A stretch of 13,213 nt of DNA, taken from SBBV01 sp036555425. GTDB lineage: Bacteria; Pseudomonadota; Alphaproteobacteria; Bin65. The notes beneath the pieces were generated by a model. It was given only the letters and a program-made list of their open reading frames with translations. It ran no database searches and was not told the DNA's origin. The position numbers were made by a program, and so were the translations under genes. Positions 1-7,621 of the stretch are shown here, one piece after another; positions within the stretch are counted from its first letter, which is position 1, and each line of letters opens with the position of its first letter. The stretch is taken from contig DATBLL010000076.1 in assembly GCA_036555425.1 (NCBI GenBank), positions 1 through 13,213 of the forward strand. Direction: 5' to 3'.

Positions 1-1
1 G

Positions 2-1378
<1,377 letters not shown>

Positions 1379-1420
1379 CAGAACGTCGCCAATTCTTCTT
1401 CCGCTCCCTTGAGGGGGGCT

Positions 1421-1550
1421 GTCCAGCGCGTTCTTGCGCGCTGGACCGAGGGGGCGAGGCGCCGAGGCGCTGGAGAGAACGACCCCCACCCGTCGGCGCA
1501 TCCCGCGCTTCGCGCGGTCCGCGCCGCCGACCGCCCCCGCAAGGGGGTGG
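1421..1550. repeat. Cluster of GC-rich hairpins in the ettA-3' gap
   Basis: The 288-base gap 1379-1666 has no convincing gene. It holds three hairpins. The first has a perfect 10-bp stem, gtccagcgcg (1421-1430) with cgcgctggac (1437-1446), and a 6-base loop. The second is ccgcgc/gcgcgg (1503-1508 with 1512-1517), 3-base loop. The third is 1531-1538 with 1543-1550, a C5/G5 core with a GCAA loop. None is followed by a T run on the plus strand, so a classical terminator for ettA is doubtful. Dispersed palindromic repeats of this kind are common between genes in GC-rich proteobacteria; assigning this one to such a family is inference. Confidence 0.6.
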
Positions 1551-1628
1551 CGGGACGATGAATCGAACCATGCCGCAATGTGGGTCGATCGAATCTGCTA
1601 TTCATGACGGCGGGGGGCGCAAATCGGC

Positions 1629-1634
1629 TATAAC
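1629..1634 (+). promoter_or_regulatory. Possible -10 element (TATAAC) upstream of the flavin monooxygenase
   Basis: TATAAC matches five of six bases of the sigma-70 -10 consensus in otherwise very GC-rich sequence, 32 bases before the start codon at 1667. No good -35 lies at the expected distance, so this is a weak candidate. Confidence 0.25.
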
Positions 1635-1666
1635 CGGCCCGCGGGTCGGGCCAGCGGGCAGGCGTC

Positions 1667-2734
1667 ATGATCAAGCCGTGGATCTTCGAGTTCTTCTTCG
1701 CGCCCGGCGAGCATGGCAGACCGCAGGAGGTTTCGCCCGAGACCGCGACCGCGCATTTCCAGAAGTATCTCAGCCTCTGGGAGCGCGCCGAGCCGCTCGG
1801 CTTCGAGGGCATCTTCTTCAGCGAGCATCATTTCGGGCGCGGCTACAGCCCCTCGCCCAACCTGATCATCGCCCACATGGCGACGCGCACGAAGCGCCTC
1901 CGGCTCGGCACCTTGGGCATGGTTCTGCCCTATTACGATCCGTGGCGCGTGGTCGAGGAGATCGGCATGCTCGATCACCTGACCGGCGGCCGGCTCGAGA
2001 TCGGAACCGCGGCTGGCATTCCCAACGAACTCAGGCTCGTCGGCCTCAGTTATGAAGAGGCCCGGCGGCGCTTCGACGAGGCGCTCGAGGTCCTCGACGC
2101 CGCGCTCAAGAGCCCCGTCGTTTCGCATCACGGCCGGTTCTGGAAGTTCGACAATCTCCGCATTGTGCCGCGGCCGTTGCAGCAGCCGGCGCCGCCCAAA
2201 TGGACCACGGTCTTGAGCACGGCGTCCGCGCGGAAATCCGCCCGGCGCGGCTCCAAGATCTGCACGAGCTTCCAATCGAGGGAGCGGGTGAAGGACATCT
2301 TCGACGCCTATCGCGACGAGGCGGATCGGCTCGGCGCGCCGGCGGGTCCGGAGCAGCTCGCGATACGCCGCATCGTCTCGATAGCGGAATCGGAAGCCGC
2401 GGCGCAGGCGGCAACGCGGGCGGCGATCGAGCAGATGAAAACCGGCGTCGCCATCGATCCGCGCGCAGCCATGAAGACCGCGCTGCTCGACGTCCCCAAT
2501 CCTGCGGCCGGCTTCATCGTGGACGACGACGAGTTCATCACCGGAACGCCGAGCCAGGTCGTGGAGCAGATCGTCGCGCAGTGCCGCTTCGTCGGCGCCG
2601 GGCATTTCGTGGCGATGATGAGCAGCCGCGACGGTCTCGAGCGCGCCTGGGAGCTTTTCGGCGAGCAAGTGAATCCGAAATTGCGCAAGGCGGCCCTCGG
2701 CCAGGCCGCCGCGCCCGTGTCGGCACATTCCTAG
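1667..2734 (+). CDS. LLM class flavin-dependent oxidoreductase (bacterial luciferase-like monooxygenase)
   Basis: The 355-residue protein belongs to the bacterial luciferase-like superfamily: TIM-barrel monooxygenases that use reduced FMN (or F420 in some branches) and oxygen on diverse small substrates in the cytoplasm. Visible hallmarks are SEHHF at residues 52-56, the barrel-strand pattern RLRLGTLGMVLPYYDP (77-92), and LDHLTGGRLEIG (102-113), the usual 'LD.L(S/T)GGR...G' motif. Length is typical of a single-domain member. The ATG at 1667 is the first good start, with a weak GCAGG-like ribosome site just before it. The gene stands alone between two palindrome-rich gaps, and no flavin reductase or sulfonate gene is adjacent, so the substrate cannot be inferred. 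The family call is firm; FMN rather than F420 is inference. Confidence 0.9.
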   Translation: MIKPWIFEFFFAPGEHGRPQEVSPETATAHFQKYLSLWERAEPLGFEGIFFSEHHFGRGYSPSPNLIIAHMATRTKRLRLGTLGMVLPYYDPWRVVEEIGMLDHLTGGRLEIGTAAGIPNELRLVGLSYEEARRRFDEALEVLDAALKSPVVSHHGRFWKFDNLRIVPRPLQQPAPPKWTTVLSTASARKSARRGSKICTSFQSRERVKDIFDAYRDEADRLGAPAGPEQLAIRRIVSIAESEAAAQAATRAAIEQMKTGVAIDPRAAMKTALLDVPNPAAGFIVDDDEFITGTPSQVVEQIVAQCRFVGAGHFVAMMSSRDGLERAWELFGEQVNPKLRKAALGQAAAPVSAHS

Positions 2735-2872
2735 AGGTGCCCGGCCGCTCACCCGGTCAAGGCCGAGGGGCGGGCCGGGGACACGCCCCCAAATCGTCGG
2801 CCGCTTCCGTTCTGCGGGCGCGTCGGAGCCAAGCCCGTTCAGATGGAATCGCAGGCGCTGTGGCGAAGCCTC

Positions 2873-2934
2873 GCTCGCGTCCATCCTTCGAGGCCCGCCC
2901 GAAGACGGACGGGCCTCGAATGATGGACGCGAGC
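2873..2934. repeat. 62-base near-perfect palindrome between convergent genes
   Basis: Arms 2873-2897 and 2910-2934 pair at 24 of 25 positions (one mismatch, 2886/2921). Inside the loop, ccg (2899-2901) can pair with cgg (2906-2908). It lies between the convergent ends at 2734 and 2978. The core (ATCCTTCGAGGCCCG) resembles dispersed extragenic palindromes of alphaproteobacteria. It could act as a bidirectional terminator or mRNA-end stabiliser, although neither side has a T run. The remainder of the 243-base gap 2735-2977 holds no gene that I can support. Confidence 0.75.
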
Positions 2935-2977
2935 ACGTTGCTGCCACAAACCAGCGTCCAGCCAAACGAACTCCGCG

Positions 2978-3622
2978 CTAGCCGCCCTGGTCCGCCGCTG
3001 CGATCTTTTCCTTGAGCTTCGCGGTCAAGCCTTCGAGCGTTCCGCCCTTCTCCTTCAGCCAATCGGCGAAGGCGCGCTTCTCGGTCAGCGCCATGCTGAT
3101 CTTGTCAATGACGACATCGCTGACCCGCAGCTTCCCGCTCACGGGATGCAGCCGCCAGCGCATCTCGATCTCGCGCGGATCGCGCGGATCGGGCGGCACG
3201 AGATTGCTGATGACGATGATATCCGTTCCCTGGGTCTCGGCCTTGTCGACGCGCAGGCGCTCGCCCTTGTACCGCGCGAGCTGCGCCGCATAGGCCTTCA
3301 CGACATAGGTTTCGAAGGTCGCGAGATACTCCTGCTTCACGGCCGGCGAGGCCGCCGCGAACGCGCGCCCCGCCGCCCAGGCCGCGATGCCGGCGTTGTC
3401 GAAATTGCGCTGGTACATAGCGCGGAAGCGCGCCTCGCGCGCCGCCTTGTCGGCGCCAGCGCGGAGCGTCGCCAGGACCGCCTCGGCCATCGAGCTGACG
3501 ACGCTGCGCGCGTCGGTTTGCGGATCGGCGGCGCGCGAAGGCAGTGCCGCGGCGAGAGCGCCGGCGGCGAGCAGCGCGGCAAAGCCCGCGCGCTTCGCCT
3601 CGTTTCGCAGGGTAACGAACAT
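2978..3622 (-). CDS. MlaC/Ttg2D-family phospholipid-binding periplasmic protein, copy 3 (most divergent)
   Basis: The protein belongs to the MlaC/Ttg2D (toluene tolerance) family, periplasmic carriers that bind phospholipid acyl chains between the MlaA complex and the MlaFEDB transporter. The 214-residue reading starts at the ATG at 3622. A TTG at 3631 is possible, but neither start has a clear Shine-Dalgarno. Residues 13-32 form a hydrophobic signal ending near SRAAD. Family landmarks follow: RFRAMYQRNFD (66-76), SPAVKQEYLATFETYVVKAYAAQL (92-115), RWRLHP (156-161) and VSDVVIDKISM (167-177). It is last in the mlaA-mlaC-mlaC-mlaC array, 145 bases after copy 2, with a GC hairpin in between. It is clearly more diverged than the other two copies: GERLRV replaces GE(S/K)(I/L)(T/E)V and the C-terminus is DQGG. 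It may therefore handle a different lipid or partner; that is inference. Confidence 0.88.
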   Translation of the reverse strand: MFVTLRNEAKRAGFAALLAAGALAAALPSRAADPQTDARSVVSSMAEAVLATLRAGADKAAREARFRAMYQRNFDNAGIAAWAAGRAFAAASPAVKQEYLATFETYVVKAYAAQLARYKGERLRVDKAETQGTDIIVISNLVPPDPRDPREIEMRWRLHPVSGKLRVSDVVIDKISMALTEKRAFADWLKEKGGTLEGLTAKLKEKIAAADQGG

Positions 3623-3683
3623 GTGACGCAATCACGCGCTAGGGAATGAGCGGCGCCTCGGAAGGCCCCGAATAAACGCGCTT

Positions 3684-3709
3684 GCGGCGGCGGAAGTTCC
3701 CGCCGCCGC
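3684..3709 (-). terminator. Strong GC hairpin between mlaC copies 2 and 3 (attenuator or processing site)
   Basis: gcggcggcgg (3684-3693) and ccgccgccgc (3700-3709) form a perfect 10-bp stem with a 6-base loop, about 60 bases past the stop of copy 2 on the minus strand. The downstream minus strand reads AAGCGCGTTTATTCG, which has no proper T run, so this is more likely a partial terminator or RNA-stability element than a full stop. Confidence 0.4.
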
Positions 3710-3767
3710 CGTCGCAGCGTCGCAGTGGAAACGCCTGGGCCGAGCGGAGCGGAGGCCGGTGCGCCGG

Positions 3768-4391
3768 TCAGCGCTTGTCGAGATCCGCGATCTTCTCGCG
3801 GATGGCGGCGATGAGGCCCTCGGGCTTGCCGCCGCGCTGCTGCAGCACGGCCGCGAATTCGCGCCGCTGCGTCTGCGCCATGCTGATGTTCTCGATCAGC
3901 ACGTCGCGCACCTTCATCTTGCCGTCGGTGGGGCGGAGCCGCCACTTGATGTCGACGATGCGCCCGCTCTTGGGGTCGACGATGCGGCTCTCGATCGTGG
4001 CGCCGGGGCCGTCGGCCTCGCCCTTGGTCACTTCGAGCTTCTCTCCGGAATAGCTCGAGAGCTGCGCGGCGTAGACCTTGGCGATGTAGGTCTCGAACAC
4101 CGCGAGATACTCCTGGCGCGCCGCCGGCGAGGCGCTCTTCCAGGGCGGGCCCATCACCGAGGCGGCGATGATCGCGTGGTCGAAATTGGCGCGATAGATC
4201 TGGCGGAAGCGCTCCTCGCGCTGCGCCTTGGGAAGACCCTTGTTGGCGAGGATGGCGACGACGGTATCGCCCATCGAGCGGATGAGCAGGGTGCCGTCGC
4301 TGACGGCGTCGGCGCGCGCGGGTGCGGCGAGCGCCAGCACGGCCGCGAACGCCGCGGCGAGGGAGAGGGGGCGGAGCTGCGATTTCAACAT
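3768..4391 (-). CDS. MlaC/Ttg2D-family phospholipid-binding periplasmic protein, copy 2
   Basis: The 207-residue MlaC-family protein starts at the ATG at 4391, which has an AGGA-type ribosome site upstream. A TTG at 4415 would only lengthen the leader. The signal peptide has its hydrophobic core at 10-24 and likely cleavage after APARA (residue 27). Landmarks: RFRQIYRANFD (61-71), QEYLAVFETYIAKVYAAQLSSYSGE (93-117), RLRPTDGKMKVRDV (151-164) and the C-terminal QQRGGKPEGLIAAIREKIADLDKR. It is very similar to copy 1, including 24 consecutive identical residues (148-171). It probably shares the role of shuttling phospholipid between outer and inner membrane. The 142-base gap upstream (4392-4533) has no gene, so either long-leader cotranscription from mlaA or a separate promoter is possible. 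Confidence 0.9.
   Translation of the reverse strand: MLKSQLRPLSLAAAFAAVLALAAPARADAVSDGTLLIRSMGDTVVAILANKGLPKAQREERFRQIYRANFDHAIIAASVMGPPWKSASPAARQEYLAVFETYIAKVYAAQLSSYSGEKLEVTKGEADGPGATIESRIVDPKSGRIVDIKWRLRPTDGKMKVRDVLIENISMAQTQRREFAAVLQQRGGKPEGLIAAIREKIADLDKR
3879..3950. repeat. 72-base exact repeat, copy in mlaC copy 2
   Basis: These 72 bases are identical, without a single difference, to 4645-4716 in mlaC copy 1. They encode the 24 residues from IKWRLRP to ENISM. The flanking aligned sequence drops to many differences within a few bases on each side. Confidence 0.9.
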
Positions 4392-4533
4392 CGGGGTCGT
4401 CCTGCGGGAAACCAAAGGAGCCGGCCAGGGCGACCCGGCCGGCGAGAGGGTTTGTCACAGGCGGCCCGCCAATGCCAGGCACGTTTTCGTGGCAAGAAGG
4501 GCCAAAACGCGACGGGCCGCGGTTATGGTGCCG

Positions 4534-5154
4534 CTACTTGCGGTCCAGCTCGGCGATCTTCTCGCGCAGCGCCGCGATGAGGCCGTCGACGGTGCCGCCG
4601 CGCTGCTGATACACGGCGGCGAATTCGCGCCGCTGGGTCTGCGACATGCTGATGTTCTCGATCAGCACGTCGCGCACCTTCATCTTGCCGTCGGTGGGGC
4701 GGAGCCGCCACTTGATCTCGATCGTGCGGTCGTTCTTGGGGTCGGTCACGCGGCTCAGCACGGCGACGCCGCCGCCGTCGTCCTCGGCGCCGATCACCGT
4801 GATACTCTCGCCCGAATAGGTCGAAAGCTGTCCGGTGTAGACCTTGACGATGTAGGTCTCGAACAGCTTCAGGTATTCGGCCCGCTGCGCCGGGGTGGCG
4901 CTGCGCCAGGGTCCGCCCATTACCCAGGCGCCGATCGTCGGCACGTCGAAATTCTGGGTGAGGATCTGGCGGAAGCGCGCCTCTTTGCCCGCCCGGTCGA
5001 TGCTCTTGTTGGACAGGATGCTCACGACCTGGCTGGCCATGCGCTGGACCATCGCCTTGCCGTCGTCCCTGCTGTCGGCCCGCGCCGCAGGCGGCACGCA
5101 GATGGCCGCGCACAGCAGCAGCGCCGGAACGAACCGGCGCGAGACGAGCATCAT
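4534..5154 (-). CDS. mlaC: MlaC/Ttg2D-family phospholipid-binding periplasmic protein, copy 1 (next to mlaA)
   Basis: The 206-residue MlaC-family lipid carrier begins at the ATGATG at 5154, just after a strong purine-rich site (GGGGGAGG, about 5 bases away). That site fixes the start although the frame stays open far upstream. The signal peptide runs to about A26 (PPAARA). Landmarks: RFRQILTQNFD (60-70), AEYLKLFETYIVKVYTGQLSTYSGE (92-116), RLRPTDGKMKVRDV (150-163), and the end QQRGGTVDGLIAALREKIAELDRK. It starts only 44 bases after mlaA and is very likely cotranscribed with it. The expected job is moving phospholipid across the periplasm between MlaA in the outer membrane and MlaFEDB in the inner membrane. 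In gammaproteobacteria mlaC sits with mlaFED; here it sits with mlaA instead. Confidence 0.92.
   Translation of the reverse strand: MMLVSRRFVPALLLCAAICVPPAARADSRDDGKAMVQRMASQVVSILSNKSIDRAGKEARFRQILTQNFDVPTIGAWVMGGPWRSATPAQRAEYLKLFETYIVKVYTGQLSTYSGESITVIGAEDDGGGVAVLSRVTDPKNDRTIEIKWRLRPTDGKMKVRDVLIENISMSQTQRREFAAVYQQRGGTVDGLIAALREKIAELDRK
4645..4716. repeat. 72-base exact repeat, copy in mlaC copy 1
   Basis: This is the partner of 3879-3950, in direct orientation within the neighbouring paralogue. See that entry. Confidence 0.9.
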
Positions 5155-5198
5155 GGAACCCTCCCCCTGCCGAAGGGCACGCGCGCCATCCCTCGGGA

Positions 5199-5960
5199 CT
5201 ATTCGTCCTCGCCGGGCAGCGGCGGCTTCTTGATCTTGCCGTTGGAAATCTCGGATTCGCGATTCTGGCGATAGAGGCTGCGCACCGCGGCGTAGAAATC
5301 GAGCGAGGTGCGGCGCAGTTCGTCCACCGGCTCGATCAGGCCGGCGCGCTCGTCGATCTTGTCGACGACGCCGGCGACGATCTCGAGATAGGCGCCCCCG
5401 GCCGGCAGCACGTAGCTGATGGGATTCGAGAACGCGTCGACCACCTTGCCCGCGGTGTCGCGCACGTTGGAGGGGCCGAGGAACGGCAGCATGAGATAGG
5501 GGCCTTCCTTGAGGCCCCACACCGCGAGCGTCTGCCCGAAATCCTCCTTGTGCTTCTTCAGGCCGTAGCCTCCGGCCACGTCCCAGAAGCCGGCCATGCC
5601 GAACACCGTGTTCACCCAGAACCGCGTCGCGGTTTCGGCGGCGCGGCCCGATTCGCCCTGCAGCACGTCGTTGATGAACGTCACCGGCGAGCTGAAATTG
5701 TCGTAGAAGTCGCGGAAGCGGTCGCGCACGAATTTCGGCACGTTGTCCCGGTAGTAGATGGCGACCGGCTTGGCGATGTTGTCGTCGATGAAGAGGTTGA
5801 ACGCGAACATGCGCCGGTTGAACGGCTCGATCGGATCGTTGGTGCGATCGAACTCGGCGCGCGCCGCTGAATCTGTGGGCGGCGTGGCGCACGCCGCCAC
5901 GGATACGAGAAACATCGCCAGCGCTGCGACGCGCAGCGCCTTGCCATGCGTTCTCGTCAT
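5199..5960 (-). CDS. mlaA: MlaA (VacJ) outer-membrane lipoprotein
   Basis: The 253-residue protein is the outer-membrane component of the Mla pathway, a ring-shaped lipoprotein that removes mislocalised phospholipid from the outer leaflet and hands it to MlaC. The ATG at 5960 follows a GGAGAGGG-type ribosome site. The N-terminus is a lipoprotein signal (residues 8-22 hydrophobic) with lipobox VAAC, so Cys23 would be lipidated. Family signatures: NDPIEPFNRRMFAFN (40-54), PVTFINDVLQG, TRFWVNTVFGMAGFWDVA, DFGQTLAVWGLKEGPYLMLPFLGPSN and a late DERAGLIEPVDELR. Length agrees with the family. It is the first gene of a minus-strand array with three mlaC-like genes behind it, a context that strongly supports the assignment. 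Confidence 0.96.
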   Translation of the reverse strand: MTRTHGKALRVAALAMFLVSVAACATPPTDSAARAEFDRTNDPIEPFNRRMFAFNLFIDDNIAKPVAIYYRDNVPKFVRDRFRDFYDNFSSPVTFINDVLQGESGRAAETATRFWVNTVFGMAGFWDVAGGYGLKKHKEDFGQTLAVWGLKEGPYLMLPFLGPSNVRDTAGKVVDAFSNPISYVLPAGGAYLEIVAGVVDKIDERAGLIEPVDELRRTSLDFYAAVRSLYRQNRESEISNGKIKKPPLPGEDE

Positions 5961-6123
5961 GACGCCACCCTCTCCCCCAAATATACCGCGGCGGACAATC
6001 CGCCTTCGGCGCCTAGGGCTCGACGGAAATGCCCGGCCAGACGCAGCCCATGGTTATCATAGGGCACACACTTTGGCGAGGCCCCGGCGCCGCGGTTATC
6101 CATAATTGTATGTCGTCTCGCAA
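5961..6123. promoter_or_regulatory. Divergent intergenic region between mlaA and the small membrane protein
   Basis: The 163 bases between divergent starts should carry promoters for both directions. The stretch is locally AT-richer than its surroundings (TTATCATAGG near 6054, TATCCATAATTGTATG near 6097). On the minus strand TATATT (5985-5980) and TATGAT (6061-6056) resemble -10 boxes, but neither has a convincing -35 at the right distance. TTGGCG at 6073 is a weak -35 for the plus strand. No exact promoter can be fixed. Confidence 0.35.
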
Positions 6124-6444
6124 ATGAAAACAGCGCTTCTTGTGCTTGTGTGGACCGTGCTGCTGCTGGCGGCGGGCGGCGTGGCACTTCACCTCTGGCT
6201 CGAACTCGACGACGTGAGCCTCGGCCTGCACGGCTGGCTCGCGCTCGGCCTCGGCGTCGGCCTGTCGCTCATCCTCGGCGTCGGGCTGATGGCGCTGGTG
6301 TTCCACAGCGCGCGGCGCGGCTATGACGACGCGGGCGGTGCGCCCGGCGGCGGCGCAGCCGGGGGCGCGCCGGAGTCCGGCGAGGGCAAGGACGAAGCGG
6401 GGCCGCGTGATCGCGCGCGCGGCCGTGACGAGGCCCAGCGGTAA
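6124..6444 (+). CDS. Small membrane protein with two predicted helices, function unknown
   Basis: The 106-residue protein starts at the ATG at 6124 (MKTALLVLVW). A TTG 18 bases earlier is possible but unlikely. There is no strong ribosome site. Two hydrophobic segments, about residues 4-25 and 38-60, are joined by a short polar loop (LELDDVSLGLHGW). The sequence FHSARRGYD follows, then a low-complexity Gly/Ala/Pro and charged tail (70-106). The helix-loop-helix followed by SARRGYD looks like a conserved small alphaproteobacterial protein rather than a chance frame, but I cannot name it. Positive residues after helix 2 suggest both ends face the cytoplasm. It diverges from mlaA, and its tail overlaps the end of the convergent transporter by 124 bases. 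A link to envelope homeostasis is a guess from position only. Confidence 0.65.
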   Translation: MKTALLVLVWTVLLLAAGGVALHLWLELDDVSLGLHGWLALGLGVGLSLILGVGLMALVFHSARRGYDDAGGAPGGGAAGGAPESGEGKDEAGPRDRARGRDEAQR

Positions 6445-7343
6445 ATGGGCTCGCAGAGCGGCGTCAGGAAGACCGGGATTTGGCCGAGCGCCAGATAGAG
6501 GACGATGTCGAAATCGGCGGCGGCGCCGAGGGCCGCGAGCAGCAATCCCATGTTGCGGTTGCCCGAGAGCAGCGCCACGGCGAGCGCCTGCTTGCGCAGC
6601 ATCCAGGCGAAAGCCGCAAAGCCCGCGAGCTGCAATCCGGCATTGGCGGCGAATGCCGCGGCGAGCGTCGCGGCCACATAGCCCGGCCGCGTCAGCGCCG
6701 CCCTGCCCACGCCGTCCATGATCGCCACGGCGAAGACGAGAAGGCCCACGACCGCGATGCCGTCGAGGAGATTCTTCTGCCGCTCGATCGCCGCCCGCGA
6801 GGCCACGGCGTGGATCGCGAGGGCCAGCAGCAGCGAGCCGCCGGTGATCGCGCCCAGGCGCGCCATGAAGCTCAGCACGTCGATGTCGAGCTTCAGGCCG
6901 AGCAGCAGCAGCGCTAGCGGCGGCAGCGTCAGCGGCACGACGAACATCGCGGTGAAGACGACGACCGTCGCCAGCGCGGCGTCGAGGCCGACCATGAAGC
7001 AGAACGCGATGGCGCTCATGATCGGCGGGCAGGCGGCCGAGAGCACCATCGCCGTGCCGAGCTTCGGCGCCGGGTCGAGCAGCGACACCACACCGGTCAT
7101 CAGTACCGGCGACACGAGCAGCGCCCACGCCGCCACCGCGCCCGCCGCGGCTGGCCGGCGCACGAGCGCCAGGACCTGCCGCCCCTCGAGCCGCACCAGC
7201 GCCACCACCAGCAGCAGCACGATCGAGGGAACGAGCAGCGGCGCCGCCGCCGCGGCCAAGGGCGGCAGAACGATCCCGATCAAGATGCCGCCCGCCAGCA
7301 TCGCGCCGGCATGGCGGCCCAAGAAGGCAAGGGCGCGGAGCAT
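6321..7343 (-). CDS. Bile acid:sodium symporter (BASS/SBF) family transporter
   Basis: The 340-residue polytopic inner-membrane protein of the BASS/SBF superfamily has about nine to ten hydrophobic segments. Diagnostic stretches are LSAACPPIMSAIAF (101-114) and ALLSGNRNMGLLLA (257-270); the SGNRN...G pattern is typical of the second half of SBF transporters. Bacterial members move organic anions with sodium, and the substrate is not predictable here. I chose the ATG at 7343 because the hydrophobic N-terminus begins there; a GTG at 7361 is an alternative, and no strong Shine-Dalgarno supports either. Further upstream the open frame runs into repeat sequence encoding Pro/Arg-rich nonsense. The last 38 or so residues (SSRPRARSRGPASS onwards) are low-complexity and overlap the convergent small membrane gene, so the functional transporter probably ends near residue 303. 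Confidence 0.85.
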   Translation of the reverse strand: MLRALAFLGRHAGAMLAGGILIGIVLPPLAAAAAPLLVPSIVLLLVVALVRLEGRQVLALVRRPAAAGAVAAWALLVSPVLMTGVVSLLDPAPKLGTAMVLSAACPPIMSAIAFCFMVGLDAALATVVVFTAMFVVPLTLPPLALLLLGLKLDIDVLSFMARLGAITGGSLLLALAIHAVASRAAIERQKNLLDGIAVVGLLVFAVAIMDGVGRAALTRPGYVAATLAAAFAANAGLQLAGFAAFAWMLRKQALAVALLSGNRNMGLLLAALGAAADFDIVLYLALGQIPVFLTPLCEPIYRWASSRPRARSRGPASSLPSPDSGAPPAAPPPGAPPASS

Positions 7344-7363
7344 CGCGGGTTCGTTTAACACTT

Positions 7364-7557
7364 CCCCTCTCCCGCTTGGGAGAGGGGGCAGGGGGTGAGG
7401 GGGCGACGGATTTCTCCCGCGCGCTGCCGACGCGCCGCTCGTCTGGCGCGTCCGAATCCGCCATAGCCGCGGAGATCGTTGCGCGCATCGGCACGTTTGC
7501 GCCCGCAAATCCGTCGCCCCCTCATCCCCAACCCCTTCCTCCCGAAAGGGGAAGGGG
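7364..7557. repeat. Composite inverted repeat with hairpin-tipped ends (possible miniature element)
   Basis: An 18-base perfect inverted repeat, tgagggggcgacggattt (7396-7413) against 7507-7524, brackets 93 bases. Each arm continues outward into a hairpin: 7364-7373 with 7378-7387 (perfect 10-bp stem, GCTT loop) on the left, and 7532-7539 with 7550-7557 (8-bp stem) on the right. Inside the bracket lies another perfect stem, gacgcgcc (7429-7436) with ggcgcgtc (7445-7452). The right hairpin is followed by CTTTT, so it could terminate plus-strand RNA. No gene is supported in the gap 7344-7621. Confidence 0.7.
7496..7509. promoter_or_regulatory. Palindrome TTTGCG-N2-CGCAAA, possible operator (distal)
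   Basis: Perfect 6-bp arms with a 2-base spacer, 126 bases upstream of the thioesterase start and overlapping the right arm of the composite repeat. The same arms recur at 7586-7600. Confidence 0.35.
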
Positions 7558-7585
7558 CTTTTGCTGCGTGCCACTCGAACGCTAG

Positions 7586-7600
7586 TTTGCGGCACGCAAA
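7586..7600. promoter_or_regulatory. Palindrome TTTGCG-N3-CGCAAA, possible operator (proximal)
   Basis: Perfect 6-bp arms with a 3-base spacer (GCA), 21 bases before the thioesterase start and just ahead of its AAGGGG ribosome site. A wider inverted repeat, tgcgtgcc (7565-7572) with ggcacgca (7591-7598), overlaps it. Position and symmetry fit a dimeric repressor site; no regulator gene is nearby. Confidence 0.4.
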
Positions 7601-7621
7601 TCGAAACAAGGGGATCGCCTC

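Noticed and set aside
1667..2734. True bioluminescence (luxA)
   Set aside because: No luxB, luxCDE or reductase gene is nearby. The motifs are those of the wider luciferase-like monooxygenase superfamily.
1628..2965. 445-residue open frame antisense to the flavin monooxygenase
   Set aside because: Biased composition with no recognisable motif. It mirrors the coding periodicity of the real gene and runs through the 2873-2934 palindrome.
5155..5892. Extension of mlaC copy 1 upstream through mlaA
   Set aside because: The extension is an out-of-frame shadow of mlaA. A strong ribosome site and signal peptide place the start at 5154.
7360..7560. CRISPR-like array or tRNA in the structured gap
   Set aside because: There is one inverted pair and local hairpins, with no regularly spaced direct repeats and no cloverleaf or conserved T-loop sequence.
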